Part shown: piece by piece, positions 16,219-24,084 of the stretch | Layout of the letters: each line of letters starts with the position of its first letter | Numbering within the stretch: position 1 is the stretch's first letter | Source of the DNA: Leucobacter celer subsp. astrifaciens | GTDB taxonomy: Bacteria; Actinomycetota; Actinomycetes; Actinomycetales; Microbacteriaceae | Length of the DNA: 40,000 nucleotides | Assembly (NCBI RefSeq): GCF_001273835.1 | Contig: NZ_JHEI01000142.1 | Coordinates: 1 to 40,000 of the forward strand | Direction: 5' to 3' | Notes under the pieces: generated by a model | Told to the model about the DNA's origin: nothing | The model's input: only the letters and a program-made list of their open reading frames with translations | Database searches by the model: none | Program-made: the position numbers and the translations under genes

Positions 16219-17873
16219 TGTACGATGAGCCGGTCTTGCGGGTGTCCGCCCTGGACGTGTCGTACGGAACGACGCAAGGACGGCCCGGCGCGCGCGTGCT
16301 CCACGGTGTCGACCTCGTCGTGCACCGGGGTGAGCGTGTCGCGGTGGTGGGGGAGTCGGGTTCCGGTAAGTCGACCCTTGCTCGTGCGATTCTCGGGATG
16401 CTGCCCGCGGGCGGCCTCGTCGAGGGCGGCACCGTGCATGTGCTTCGGGATGAACTGGGCGCGGCGGGTGAGCAGGTATGGCGGCGCCTGCGCGGTGGTC
16501 GCATCGGCTACATCCCGCAGGATCCGCACGGCAGCTTCGACCCGCTCATGCGAGTCGGGGGGCACGTTGCCGAGGCGATCCCTGCGCATCGAAAGAGCGG
16601 ACGCGCGGAACGACGGCGCTCAGTCGAGCATGCCCTGCAGCAGGCCGGCCTCCCCGACGCTCAGCGCGCTGCTCGTTCCTACCCCCACCAGCTCTCCGGG
16701 GGCATGCGGCAGCGCGCACTGATCGGGGCCTCCCTGGTGAACGCTCCCGACCTGCTCATCGCCGACGAACCCACGTCGGCGCTCGACGCGACGGTGCAAC
16801 AGCGAATTCTCGATCACCTCGACGCACGCGTGCGCGAGGACCGCATCGGAGCGCTCATCATCACGCACGACTTCGGCGTCGTCGCGCGACACGCGGACAC
16901 CGTCGTGGTGCTGCAGCGTGGACGCGTCGTAGAAACAGGGGCGGTGGGCGAAGTCCTCTCAAACCCGCAGCACGCCTACACGCGTGCGCTCCTCGACGCG
17001 ATCCCGGGCGCGAGCGAGCGCAGCACCACGCGGGGGTCACGGGTCGCGGCAGACTTGGTCGCAGCGCACCCGCTCGCGGCGAACGCCGACGGTCCGGTGG
17101 CGGCTACAGCAGCCGATGACGCCCACTGGGTGCACGCGGCCGGGGTCTCGCACACCTACCCCGGCGCGGCGTCACTCGCGTTGCACCCCGCGACGATCTC
17201 AATCGGTCGCGGTCGGTCGCTCGCTGTCGTAGGGGAGTCGGGGTCGGGCAAGAGCACGCTCGGGCGAATCATCCTGGGCACCCTCATTCCGAGCGCTGGG
17301 CAAGTGACGGTGGGAGGCGCATCACTTCGCGGGATCGCCGGGCGCAAATCCCGTGCGCTTCGGCGGCGGGTGCAAGCCGTCTTCCAAGATCCGGCGAGCT
17401 CCCTTGACCCGAGATACACCGTAGAGCGCACGCTGCTCGAACCACTGGTTGCCGCCCGAATCGGCACGACGTGCGAGCGCGCTGACCTGGTACGCAGCAC
17501 CCTCGCATCGGTGGGGCTATCCGAGGAACTGCTGGGCGCGCGCAGCGGCGCACTCTCGGGCGGGCAGTGCCAGCGCGTGGCGCTCGCGCGGGCGCTCATC
17601 CTCGAACCCGACGTGCTCGTCTGCGACGAGCCGGTGTCTGCGCTCGACGTGATCGTGCAGCGTCAGATACTCGATCTGCTGATCCGAATCCAGCGTGAAC
17701 GCGATCTCACATTTCTCTTCATCTCTCATGACCTCGGAGTCGTGCGAGAGATCGCCGATGAGGTGATCGTGATGCGACACGGTCGCATAGTCGAGCACGC
17801 GCCGACCGAGCAACTGTTCGCCCACCCCGAGCACGCGTACACGCAAGAACTCATCGCCGCCGCGCACCATTGA
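16218..17873 (+). CDS. ABC importer ATPase, fused DppD-DppF type
   Basis: A 551-residue protein with two complete nucleotide-binding domains in one chain. First domain: Walker A GESGSGKST at 45-53, signature LSGGMRQR around 158, Walker B LLIADEPTSALD around 175. Second domain: Walker A GESGSGKST around 338, signature LSGGQCQR around 446, Walker B VCDEPVSALD around 468. It would energise uptake by the two upstream permeases; most related systems use two separate genes (dppD and dppF), and the fused form is also well known. The start ATG 16218 overlaps the preceding stop by one base (TGATG). Both domains keep all catalytic residues. Confidence 0.93.
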   Translation: MYDEPVLRVSALDVSYGTTQGRPGARVLHGVDLVVHRGERVAVVGESGSGKSTLARAILGMLPAGGLVEGGTVHVLRDELGAAGEQVWRRLRGGRIGYIPQDPHGSFDPLMRVGGHVAEAIPAHRKSGRAERRRSVEHALQQAGLPDAQRAARSYPHQLSGGMRQRALIGASLVNAPDLLIADEPTSALDATVQQRILDHLDARVREDRIGALIITHDFGVVARHADTVVVLQRGRVVETGAVGEVLSNPQHAYTRALLDAIPGASERSTTRGSRVAADLVAAHPLAANADGPVAATAADDAHWVHAAGVSHTYPGAASLALHPATISIGRGRSLAVVGESGSGKSTLGRIILGTLIPSAGQVTVGGASLRGIAGRKSRALRRRVQAVFQDPASSLDPRYTVERTLLEPLVAARIGTTCERADLVRSTLASVGLSEELLGARSGALSGGQCQRVALARALILEPDVLVCDEPVSALDVIVQRQILDLLIRIQRERDLTFLFISHDLGVVREIADEVIVMRHGRIVEHAPTEQLFAHPEHAYTQELIAAAHH

Positions 17874-17903
17874 GCGCGCCGCAGACAAGGAATCTCCCCG
17901 CAC

Positions 17904-19235
17904 ATGACACGCGAAACCATCGTGATCGGCCTCGGCACCTGGGGTGTAGGACACCTACAGCCCACCCTCTGGAAAGACCCCCGCGTGCCCGTCGACGCGA
18001 GCATCAATTTCAACTACTACCGGCGATGGGCCGAACTCGGGGAGGCAGGCCTGCTTGATTTCCTCTTCCTCGCCGACAGCCAGTTCATCACGCACCATTC
18101 GCCGAACCACGAGATCAACCGCCTCGAACCGTTCACGCTGCTCTCGGCGCTCGCCCCACTCACCCAGCACATAGGGCTCGTCGGCACCGCATCGACCACC
18201 TACAACGCGCCCTTCAACCTCGCCCGCCGCTTCGCCTCACTCGAACTCATCTCCGGAGGCCGATCCGGATGGAACGTCGTCGCCGGTCGCGACTCGGGCA
18301 CCGCCGCGAATTTCGGACAGTCCGAGCACGCCGATCACGACACCCGATACCGGATGGCGCTCGAGCACGTACGCGTCGTCCAGGGTCTCTGGGACTCGTT
18401 CGAGGAGGGCGCGTTCCCCGCAGACCTCGACACGGGCAGGTTCTTCGACCCCGACAAACTGCACCGACTCGACCACCGCGGCGAGTTTTACTCTGTCGCC
18501 GGACCGCTGAGCGTGTCGCGCTCACCGCAGGGGCAACCCGTACTGTTTCAGGCCGGAGGGTCGGAGCAGGGACGCGAGTTCGCGGCGACAATCGCCGAGG
18601 GAGCGTTCGCGGCGGTACGCACGTTCGAAGAATCCGTGGCGTATTACTCCGACATTAAGCGGCGTGCGGTCGCGAGGGGGCGGGACGCCGACTCCGTACT
18701 GCTGCTGCCATGGGTGACGCCCACGGTCGCGCCGACGACGGCGGAAGCGCTCGAACTGGCTCGACACCATTTCGAGGAGGATCACCAGTTCGAATACCTC
18801 CTGGCGCAGTTCGGTCGTGACTTCCACTGGCACGACTTCTCTGTGTACGACCCCGACGCGCCGTTCCCGGACCTGTCGGACCAGCCTGACCTTGTCACGC
18901 TGCCGCAGGCGATCGCCCTTGTCGGACGGGCGCGCCGCGAGAAGCTGACGCTCCGCGAGGCCGTGCTCTCGAGTGCGGGTGCAACGACATTTCGCGCGCC
19001 GGCATTCACCGGCTCAGCCGAGGACGTGGCCGACGAACTCGAGCGCTGGTTCCGCGGACAGGCACTCGACGGCATCAAGGCTGTATTCCGCACCGAGGAC
19101 GATATCCGGGCGTTCACAGAGCACGTCGTGCCGATTCTGCAGCAGCGCGGACTATTCCGCACCCGTTACGAGCACACGACTCTGCGCGGCAATCTGGGGC
19201 TCAAGGTTCCGGAGAACCGCTACTCGCGGAACTGA
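17904..19235 (+). CDS. Second flavin-dependent monooxygenase, NtaA/SnaA/DszA family
   Basis: A 443-residue luciferase-like enzyme, last gene of the operon, 30 bases after the ATPase with an AAGGA site before ATG 17904. It is clearly diverged from the first monooxygenase (14848-16218) but shares the family fold: an N-terminal GTWGVGHLQPTLW strand, FLADSQF, LELISGGRSGWNVVAG around 112-127, and the C-terminal AEDVADELERWFRGQALDGIK segment. Two different members in one operon suggest two successive oxidations, or two related substrates. As with the first, a reduced-FMN source is not encoded nearby. Its 3' end abuts an IS3 remnant, so further operon genes may have been lost. Confidence 0.9.
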   Translation: MTRETIVIGLGTWGVGHLQPTLWKDPRVPVDASINFNYYRRWAELGEAGLLDFLFLADSQFITHHSPNHEINRLEPFTLLSALAPLTQHIGLVGTASTTYNAPFNLARRFASLELISGGRSGWNVVAGRDSGTAANFGQSEHADHDTRYRMALEHVRVVQGLWDSFEEGAFPADLDTGRFFDPDKLHRLDHRGEFYSVAGPLSVSRSPQGQPVLFQAGGSEQGREFAATIAEGAFAAVRTFEESVAYYSDIKRRAVARGRDADSVLLLPWVTPTVAPTTAEALELARHHFEEDHQFEYLLAQFGRDFHWHDFSVYDPDAPFPDLSDQPDLVTLPQAIALVGRARREKLTLREAVLSSAGATTFRAPAFTGSAEDVADELERWFRGQALDGIKAVFRTEDDIRAFTEHVVPILQQRGLFRTRYEHTTLRGNLGLKVPENRYSRN

Positions 19236-19257
19236 ATCGGCCTGGGCGTGTCGGAGG

Positions 19258-19404
19258 GCCATGTTAGCGGCAGTGGGCTCGCTGCCCCTCGTGTCGAATC
19301 GTAGTAGATATCTTCGTACTCCACCGGTGAGAAGTCTCTGATGCTGGAGTGGAGGCGCTCGGTGTTGTACCTGAGCACCCACGACGCTGCAGTCTGCTCG
19401 ACCT
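19258..19404 (-). pseudogene. 3' fragment of an IS3-family transposase (OrfB tail)
   Basis: The minus strand here reads QTAASWVLRYNTERLHSS followed by IRDFSPVEYEDIYY, which is the characteristic C-terminus of IS3-family OrfB proteins (YNxxRLHSS...PxEYE). No catalytic DDE part is present and the fragment joins abruptly to an unrelated truncated gene near 19405. The sequence differs from OrfB of the complete IS at 22860, so it derives from another IS3 relative. The stop of this frame lies inside the neighbouring monooxygenase gene. Confidence 0.72.
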
Positions 19405-19408
19405 GTCA

Positions 19409-20040
19409 CCATCCCTCTTCTCGAGCCGCATGTACGGTGCCTCGGCGCGAAGCTCGCGGGCCGAGATCAGCGGGCCGATCGTGAGGATGTCTGCGAGGCG
19501 CCGGACGCGATAGGGGTCGTCGATGATCTCTTGGAATCCAGCGGCCTTCCCCACGATGATGCCGAGCGCAGTAGGCGTTCGTGCCTGCGCGGATCTCTCC
19601 CCGAGTGTCACCGTCACCAGTTCGGTGCGGGAGAGCAGGTGCTGCGCGCCAGGCGCGGCGATGGTTTCGAGTCCTTCCCGGCTCAGCCGCTTCTCGAAGC
19701 GGTCACCAAGGTAGCGGGGCTGCAGCACGTCGATCTGCGCGTCGCCGCGCTCCCAGCGGTGGGCGCGGCCGTTCGAGTCTCGCCGCGTGGTCTCGAACCC
19801 GATGCCGCGTAGCGCGTCGACGATGCGCCGTGCAGCTCGGGGATCAGCGCGGAGGTTGATGACGAGGTCCGCGTTGGTGCTTGGACGTGGCAGTTGATCG
19901 CCGTGCAGAGCGGCCTGCACGAAGACCGCTTGCCCGCCCGTGAGTGCCCACCCTTCAGGGCACGCCTCCGCGAGGTCGAGTACTCCCTGCCACGCGGCCT
20001 CAGATTCGTGGTTCAGTGCCCTCAGATCGAGGCGGGTTAT
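19409..20040 (-). pseudogene. Truncated nucleotidyltransferase-like (AbiEii/MNT-type) gene
   Basis: The frame encodes a protein with ...EGWALTGGQAVFVQAALHG, then NADLVINLRADPRAARRIVDAL and later ...DAQIDVLQPRYLG. This is the GG...D-x-hydrophobic pattern of small nucleotidyltransferases used as toxins or in DNA-modifying stress systems. Protein-like sequence starts at about 20040, overlapping the stop of a short upstream frame, but the first codon there is ATA, not ATG; the first usable start is GTG 19920, which would cut off the active-site region. The 3' end is lost where an IS3 tail begins (about 19405). I call it inactive. It is unlike the AbiEii at 20608. Confidence 0.65.
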
Positions 20041-20173
20041 CGCAGCTCCTGGAGTAGTTCGTGGATGATCCGGTTGGCTTCGCGCAGTTCACGAGCGCGT
20101 CCCCTATCGGCAAGGTCAGCAGCGACCGCTGCCTTTCCCGGCTCACGAGCGGTGCCGACGCGTACCCGTACGT

Positions 20174-20513
20174 TTCGAACGCGAGTACTTGCCCGTCCTC
20201 GCGGACCTCGAGCTCGTGGATCCGCAGTCGTCGGACTCCCCGTACCTCGGGCTCGTGCTCGCGAACCTCCGCCGGCTGGAAGCCCGGGGCCGCCACGTGC
20301 CGACTAGGATCACGCAGCTGCTCCAGGCGCGCGAACTCGACGGCGCCCGTGACGTCCTCGCCGGCGGGGAGGCCGAGTGGCGGCGGCGGGCGGTTACGGT
20401 TGCCTGCTATCGCGACCTGTACGGCGTCGACACCGACGAGCCCCTCGGCCGAGAACACGCCCACGCACGCAACCGCGAACGGGACCGACAGATCGCTGCC
20501 GCCGCCCTACCTA
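20174..20513 (+). pseudogene. Relic of a second MobF relaxase C-terminus with internal deletion
   Basis: The plus strand reads LPVLADLELVDPQSSDSP, LANLRRLEARGR, then DGARDVLA joined directly to GGEAEWRRRAVTVACYR and DEPLGREHAHARNRERDR. These match the C-terminal part of the intact relaxase (codons covering about 7841-8035 and 8519-8665), with the roughly 480 bases between missing and the frame kept. DNA similarity is high (many silent differences), so it is a diverged homologue rather than a fresh duplicate. Nothing of the relaxase or helicase domains is left. It is evidence that another conjugative element once occupied or recombined with this locus. Confidence 0.85.
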
Positions 20514-20607
20514 CTGGCCTGGCCTTGGAATATCCCGCTGGGAGTGCTGCTTGGCCCGCTGACTCCGTTGCCGCTGACAGAGGTCCTCTCCAGGGGTACT
20601 GAGCCCG

Positions 20608-21603
20608 TCAATACTGTGGGCCTCGAGGAGGGTCGGAACCGATGGAGCCGGCTCCTGGCTGCTTTGGCTGGAAGAGCGGGCCTCCCGGTGGCCAGCGATC
20701 GCTTGCGGTGCGCGGCTGTTCCTGCGCAGCCTGATGCTCTCCATGGTTCGGTGCGAGCACCGGGGTGAGATAGTCGCGGGCTTGTTCGAGCGCAGCGTCG
20801 AAGGAGATTCCGTCCACGAGGGATCCGGCGGCAGTGGCGGGGAACATTGCCCGCCACTTTTCGGGCACCGTAACTTCGGTGGGGATCGTCACACCAGCTC
20901 GCAGGAAGGTGACTTCGAGTGCTTCACGGAGCTTGCGCCGGTCGACTGATTGCGTGCGTGAGAGGATCACGATATCGACCAGGTCTTTCACGCGCGTGTT
21001 CTCGTCACCGCGCACATGCGCCAGCATTGCCGCGACCTTTTCCGCCAAGTGGTCCTCGACGGGGAACACGCGGTAGTCGGACACGGGAAGATCCCGATTC
21101 AGATCCGCGCGGTGCTGGGGCCGGATGACCGAGATGTCCCCAATGGGAGCCGGTGCGATCACGACATCGACGTGGAACCGGGTTACCTCGTGGCCTCCGC
21201 AGCGGCCGACGAAATACATGCGCTTGCCGGTGACGTTCTTACCCTGGCCTACCACCTCTGTCGGTGCACGCCGCTCCTCGAACACCATATGATCGCCGAG
21301 ATCCGCAGAAGCCATGCGGGCAAGTTCCGCAACTGCTGCTGACAGATCCCGACCCGTCACGGTGAAGTCGATGTCCTGTGTGCTTCGAGCGTCCTGCACC
21401 CGTGCCAGGAGTCCCATGCCGCCTTTGAGGGTCCAGGCGGCGTCCTCGTCGCGTATGAACACGCGGCACAGAAATCGGTCGAACCAGAACCGCTGCATTC
21501 GTTCCGTGATCATCTCCGGCGGCCCACCAACGGCGGCGGCCGCTTTCACGGCCTGCCGTAGCGCCCGCCCATCCGGGTACGTAGCCTCGCCTGCGGAGTT
21601 CAT
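20608..21603 (-). CDS. abiEii: AbiEii-family nucleotidyltransferase toxin
   Basis: A 331-residue protein of the AbiEii/AbiGii family, the toxin of type IV toxin-antitoxin and phage-abortive systems. ATG 21603 overlaps the AbiEi stop (ATGA), so the reading from 21642 is rejected. The nucleotidyltransferase signature is present: LKGGMGLLAR followed by STQDIDF (about residues 54-80), and later DYRVFPVEDHLAEKVAAML with RVKDLVDIV, the second conserved block. The family modifies tRNA or other targets with nucleotides and stops growth. The last 30 or so residues are low-complexity and may be an extended, non-native tail next to the relaxase relic. It probably stabilises the element and may block phages. 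Confidence 0.9.
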   Translation of the reverse strand: MNSAGEATYPDGRALRQAVKAAAAVGGPPEMITERMQRFWFDRFLCRVFIRDEDAAWTLKGGMGLLARVQDARSTQDIDFTVTGRDLSAAVAELARMASADLGDHMVFEERRAPTEVVGQGKNVTGKRMYFVGRCGGHEVTRFHVDVVIAPAPIGDISVIRPQHRADLNRDLPVSDYRVFPVEDHLAEKVAAMLAHVRGDENTRVKDLVDIVILSRTQSVDRRKLREALEVTFLRAGVTIPTEVTVPEKWRAMFPATAAGSLVDGISFDAALEQARDYLTPVLAPNHGEHQAAQEQPRTASDRWPPGGPLFQPKQPGAGSIGSDPPRGPQY

Positions 21604-22295
21604 GCCGCAGCCCTCTCCAGGGGGAGCCGTGCCAGATACCATTCCTGGACAGATCGAGGAAGTGGCGTACCACGCAGCAGCGCTTCGGCAAGATCCTGCC
21701 CTGAACTGTAGCCGCTCATCGGGGCGACCTCATCGAGTGTTTCGCCCAGTTCTGCCAGGTCGATCTTCCCCTCTTGCAGGCCATCCATCAGAGCGCTGGA
21801 GACGAGCGAGAGGTCCCCGCCCTCACGTACGAGCTCACGGATCGTCGCATTCCCCGACAGCGTCGGAAGTCCGCTCGCCCACACCACATCACGGCGCTGC
21901 AGGGCGCGCCGCACGAGCTTTACACCAGTGCGTGACGAGCGGACCGGAGCCCGCGTGAAGAACTCGACCGCGCCCGGCCAGTAGTCGCCCATATCGTGCA
22001 GCAGGGCCGCACTGTGCCCACTGACGACGAGCGGGGGAGTGTCGCCCGGACCGCTCACCTGCTCCGCGCGATCACGCAGAGAGACATACGCGACGTAGAT
22101 CGCTTCATGCGCTGGGGCAGGAACACCGGCCATGCGGTGCACTCCGTGCCCGACCGGTTCAAGCGCTCCTGCCCGGGACAGCTTTGACAGGCGATCACGC
22201 GAGACACCCTGGGTCTGAGCTTGCGCCGTAGTTACATATCCCCACTGCTGGGCGGCCACCACGCCCAGCCTCGCGATACTCTCTACACTCGACAT
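21600..22295 (-). CDS. abiEi: AbiEi-family antitoxin, winged-helix autorepressor
   Basis: A 231-residue antitoxin. ATG 22295 (MSSVESIARLG) is chosen because the -10-like TACAAT at 22302-22307 ends six bases before it and because family members start here; the longer frame to 22469 runs through the promoter. Residues about 3-60 form the winged helix (AAQQWGYVTTAQAQTQGVSRDRLS). The C-terminal domain includes VSGHSAALLHDMGDYWP and the helical block typical of AbiEi. AbiEi proteins neutralise AbiEii and repress their own operon by binding inverted repeats upstream. It is translationally coupled to abiEii (ATGA). Confidence 0.9.
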   Translation of the reverse strand: MSSVESIARLGVVAAQQWGYVTTAQAQTQGVSRDRLSKLSRAGALEPVGHGVHRMAGVPAPAHEAIYVAYVSLRDRAEQVSGPGDTPPLVVSGHSAALLHDMGDYWPGAVEFFTRAPVRSSRTGVKLVRRALQRRDVVWASGLPTLSGNATIRELVREGGDLSLVSSALMDGLQEGKIDLAELGETLDEVAPMSGYSSGQDLAEALLRGTPLPRSVQEWYLARLPLERAAA

Positions 22296-22301
22296 GACAT
22301 A

Positions 22302-22323
22302 ATTGTATCCGTATTTACGTACG
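22302..22323 (-). promoter_or_regulatory. AbiE promoter with palindromic elements, leaderless start
   Basis: On the minus strand TACAAT (22307-22302) lies six bases before ATG 22295, spacing that gives a leaderless mRNA. Overlapping and just upstream are CGTA-TT-TACG (22310-22319 on the plus strand) and the palindrome CGTACG (22318-22323), in DNA much richer in A+T than its surroundings. These are sensible binding sites for autorepression by AbiEi. No clear -35 is seen. Confidence 0.5.
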
Positions 22324-22357
22324 AATGTGCGGAGAAGGGGTGTGGGTTTCGTCCTGG

Positions 22358-22825
22358 CTAAACGCGTGCCAGGTCTTCGGGGGAGACGTACACGCCGCGG
22401 TGACCGAACTCGGCCGGCGAGTGTTGTGTCGCGCGCACCCGTGTGGAGGCGAGGGAAGCGACGATCCACGGCTCATGTGCGACGCGCGCCGGGGACGCCG
22501 CCCAAGCAGGCTGAGCCCAGCCGTCTCGGTTCGCGAAGTACTCAGCGAGTGCGGCCGTGGCCGCGTCCAAACCCTGATGCCCGGTTCGGGGAGGTTCCTC
22601 TTCGAATGTGGCTGCAGCGTCCCGGAGGTGCCCCCACTTGAGGCGGGACTCGTAAGTGTCGATCGCCTGGCCGATGACGTATCGCCATGCATCGCGATCC
22701 GTGAAAGGGCCACGCTCAGCGAGGTCACGAACGTCCGAGGCCAGCGAATGGGAGGTGCGGGTGTACGGTCGCCCGTAAGTGCGCTCGTACAGCGTCGCAC
22801 CGTCGCGCTCGATCAGTTCCACCAC
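22358..22825 (-). CDS. Hypothetical protein of a type often found before nucleotidyltransferase genes
   Basis: A protein of about 155 residues. GAGGAGG precedes GTG 22825 by five bases; GTG 22822 is an alternative. The C-terminal half has the pattern AALAEYFANRDGWAQPAWA, EPWIVASLAS, then HRGVYVSPEDLARV. From memory of the family, such proteins commonly precede small nucleotidyltransferase genes in actinobacteria as the partner or antitoxin-like member (inference). The natural partner may be the truncated nucleotidyltransferase at 19409, with abiE inserted between. It lies 62 bases upstream of abiEi on the same strand. Its promoter region is cut by the left end of the IS at 22860, so expression may now depend on the IS. 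Confidence 0.62.
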   Translation of the reverse strand: MVELIERDGATLYERTYGRPYTRTSHSLASDVRDLAERGPFTDRDAWRYVIGQAIDTYESRLKWGHLRDAAATFEEEPPRTGHQGLDAATAALAEYFANRDGWAQPAWAASPARVAHEPWIVASLASTRVRATQHSPAEFGHRGVYVSPEDLARV

Positions 22826-22891
22826 AACCACCTCCTCGCCTCTACTGCTCCCAGCCTACGGGTCTGGTGTAGGAACAGGTGACAGTTCTGA

Positions 22892-23779
22892 CTAGGCCGC
22901 GAGGGCCAGGTCGTTGTTCATGATGGCCTCGAACTCGATCGGCGTCAAACGGCCCAGGCGGACCTGCCTGCGTCGCCGGTGGTAGGTCCGCTCGATCCAG
23001 GTCACGATCGCGATCCGCAGTTCTTCACGTGTGGCCCAGGAGCGCCGGTTCAGGACGTTCTTCTGCAGCAGGCTGAAGAACGATTCCATTGCCGCGTTAT
23101 CGCCGCAGGACGCGACCCTGCCCATCGAGCCGACGATGTTGTGCGCGGCGAGTTCTCGACGCAGTTTCCTGCTTCGAAATTGCGATCCACGGTCGGAATG
23201 CACGATGCAGCCGTTCACGTCTTGGCGCATCCGGACCGCGTTTCGGACGGCGCGGACCGCGAGTGATGCTTTCATTCTCGAGTCGATCGAGTAGCCCACG
23301 ATCCGACCGCTGAAAGCGTCCTTGACCGCGCAAAGATAGAGTCGGCCTTCACTCGTTTTGTGTTCCGTGATGTCTGTCAGCCAGAGCTGGTTCGGTCGGG
23401 AAGCTGTGAACTGGTGACGCTCACGCCCGTGCTCGTCGATCACGACACAGAGATCGTCGTGAACAGCAGGGCCAGGCTTCTTCCCATTCTTGCTCCGTTT
23501 CTTCCCGAACACACTCCACCAGCCGTTCACCGATGCGATCCGCCACGCCGTCCGGTCCGACATCGCTTGTCCCTCGTCGCGGGCTTCGTCGGCGAGGAGC
23601 CGATACCCGAATTCGGGGTCGTCACGATGTGCGTCGAACAGCGCGTTCGCGCGATACGCCTCGCCCAACTCCCGGCTGGTGACTGGCGTCTTCAACCAGC
23701 GGTAGTAGGGCTGGCGGGCGAGTTTCAATACCCGGCACGACACCACGACGGGAATCCCGTCCGCGGCGAGCTCGCTCAC
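22892..23779 (-). CDS. IS3-family transposase OrfB (DDE integrase core)
   Basis: A 295-residue catalytic subunit, normally made as an OrfAB fusion. It has the HTH_21-like N-terminus (CRVLKLARQPYYRWL), the DDE triad LTDITEH, VHSDRGSQF and NAAMESFF in proper spacing, and the C-terminal YHRRRRQVRLGRLTPIEFE. All catalytic residues are intact. The orfA stop overlaps the GTG at 23779; upstream, the GGGAAAAGG run about 30 bases before it lets a -1 shift join orfA (…LPGK) to the orfB frame as KRLYPLVSELAADG, the classic IS3 arrangement. Confidence 0.93.
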   Translation of the reverse strand: MSELAADGIPVVVSCRVLKLARQPYYRWLKTPVTSRELGEAYRANALFDAHRDDPEFGYRLLADEARDEGQAMSDRTAWRIASVNGWWSVFGKKRSKNGKKPGPAVHDDLCVVIDEHGRERHQFTASRPNQLWLTDITEHKTSEGRLYLCAVKDAFSGRIVGYSIDSRMKASLAVRAVRNAVRMRQDVNGCIVHSDRGSQFRSRKLRRELAAHNIVGSMGRVASCGDNAAMESFFSLLQKNVLNRRSWATREELRIAIVTWIERTYHRRRRQVRLGRLTPIEFEAIMNNDLALAA

Positions 23780-24084
23780 GAGCGGGTAGAGCCTTTTCCC
23801 GGCAGATGAGCCTGAGACAGATACGCCGCTGCGCGACGCAGCACCTCATTCTCTTGTTCGAGGAGGCGATTGCGTTTGCGGAGCTCACGCAGCTCGGCGG
23901 ACTCCGACTTCGTCTCGCCAGGCTGTTCGCCGGCCTCGATGCGTGCCTGACGCATCCACTTGTCGAGAGTGCCCACATGGACGCCGAAATCTTTCGCGAT
24001 CTGCGCGAGAGTGACGTCTGGATCACGGTTCTGGGCGACGCGGATCACGTCGTCGCGGAACTCCTTGGGAAACGGCTTGGGCAT
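23776..24084 (-). CDS. IS3-family transposase OrfA
   Basis: A 102-residue DNA-binding subunit beginning MPKPFPKEFRDDVIRVA. A helix-turn-helix (TLAQIAKDFGVHVGTLDKWM, about residues 25-44) is followed by a leucine-zipper-like coiled coil (ELRELRKRNRLLEQENEVLRR, about 66-86) used for dimerisation. It binds the terminal repeats, and alone represses transposition. It reads into OrfB by -1 frameshifting. Confidence 0.92.
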   Translation of the reverse strand: MPKPFPKEFRDDVIRVAQNRDPDVTLAQIAKDFGVHVGTLDKWMRQARIEAGEQPGETKSESAELRELRKRNRLLEQENEVLRRAAAYLSQAHLPGKGSTRS

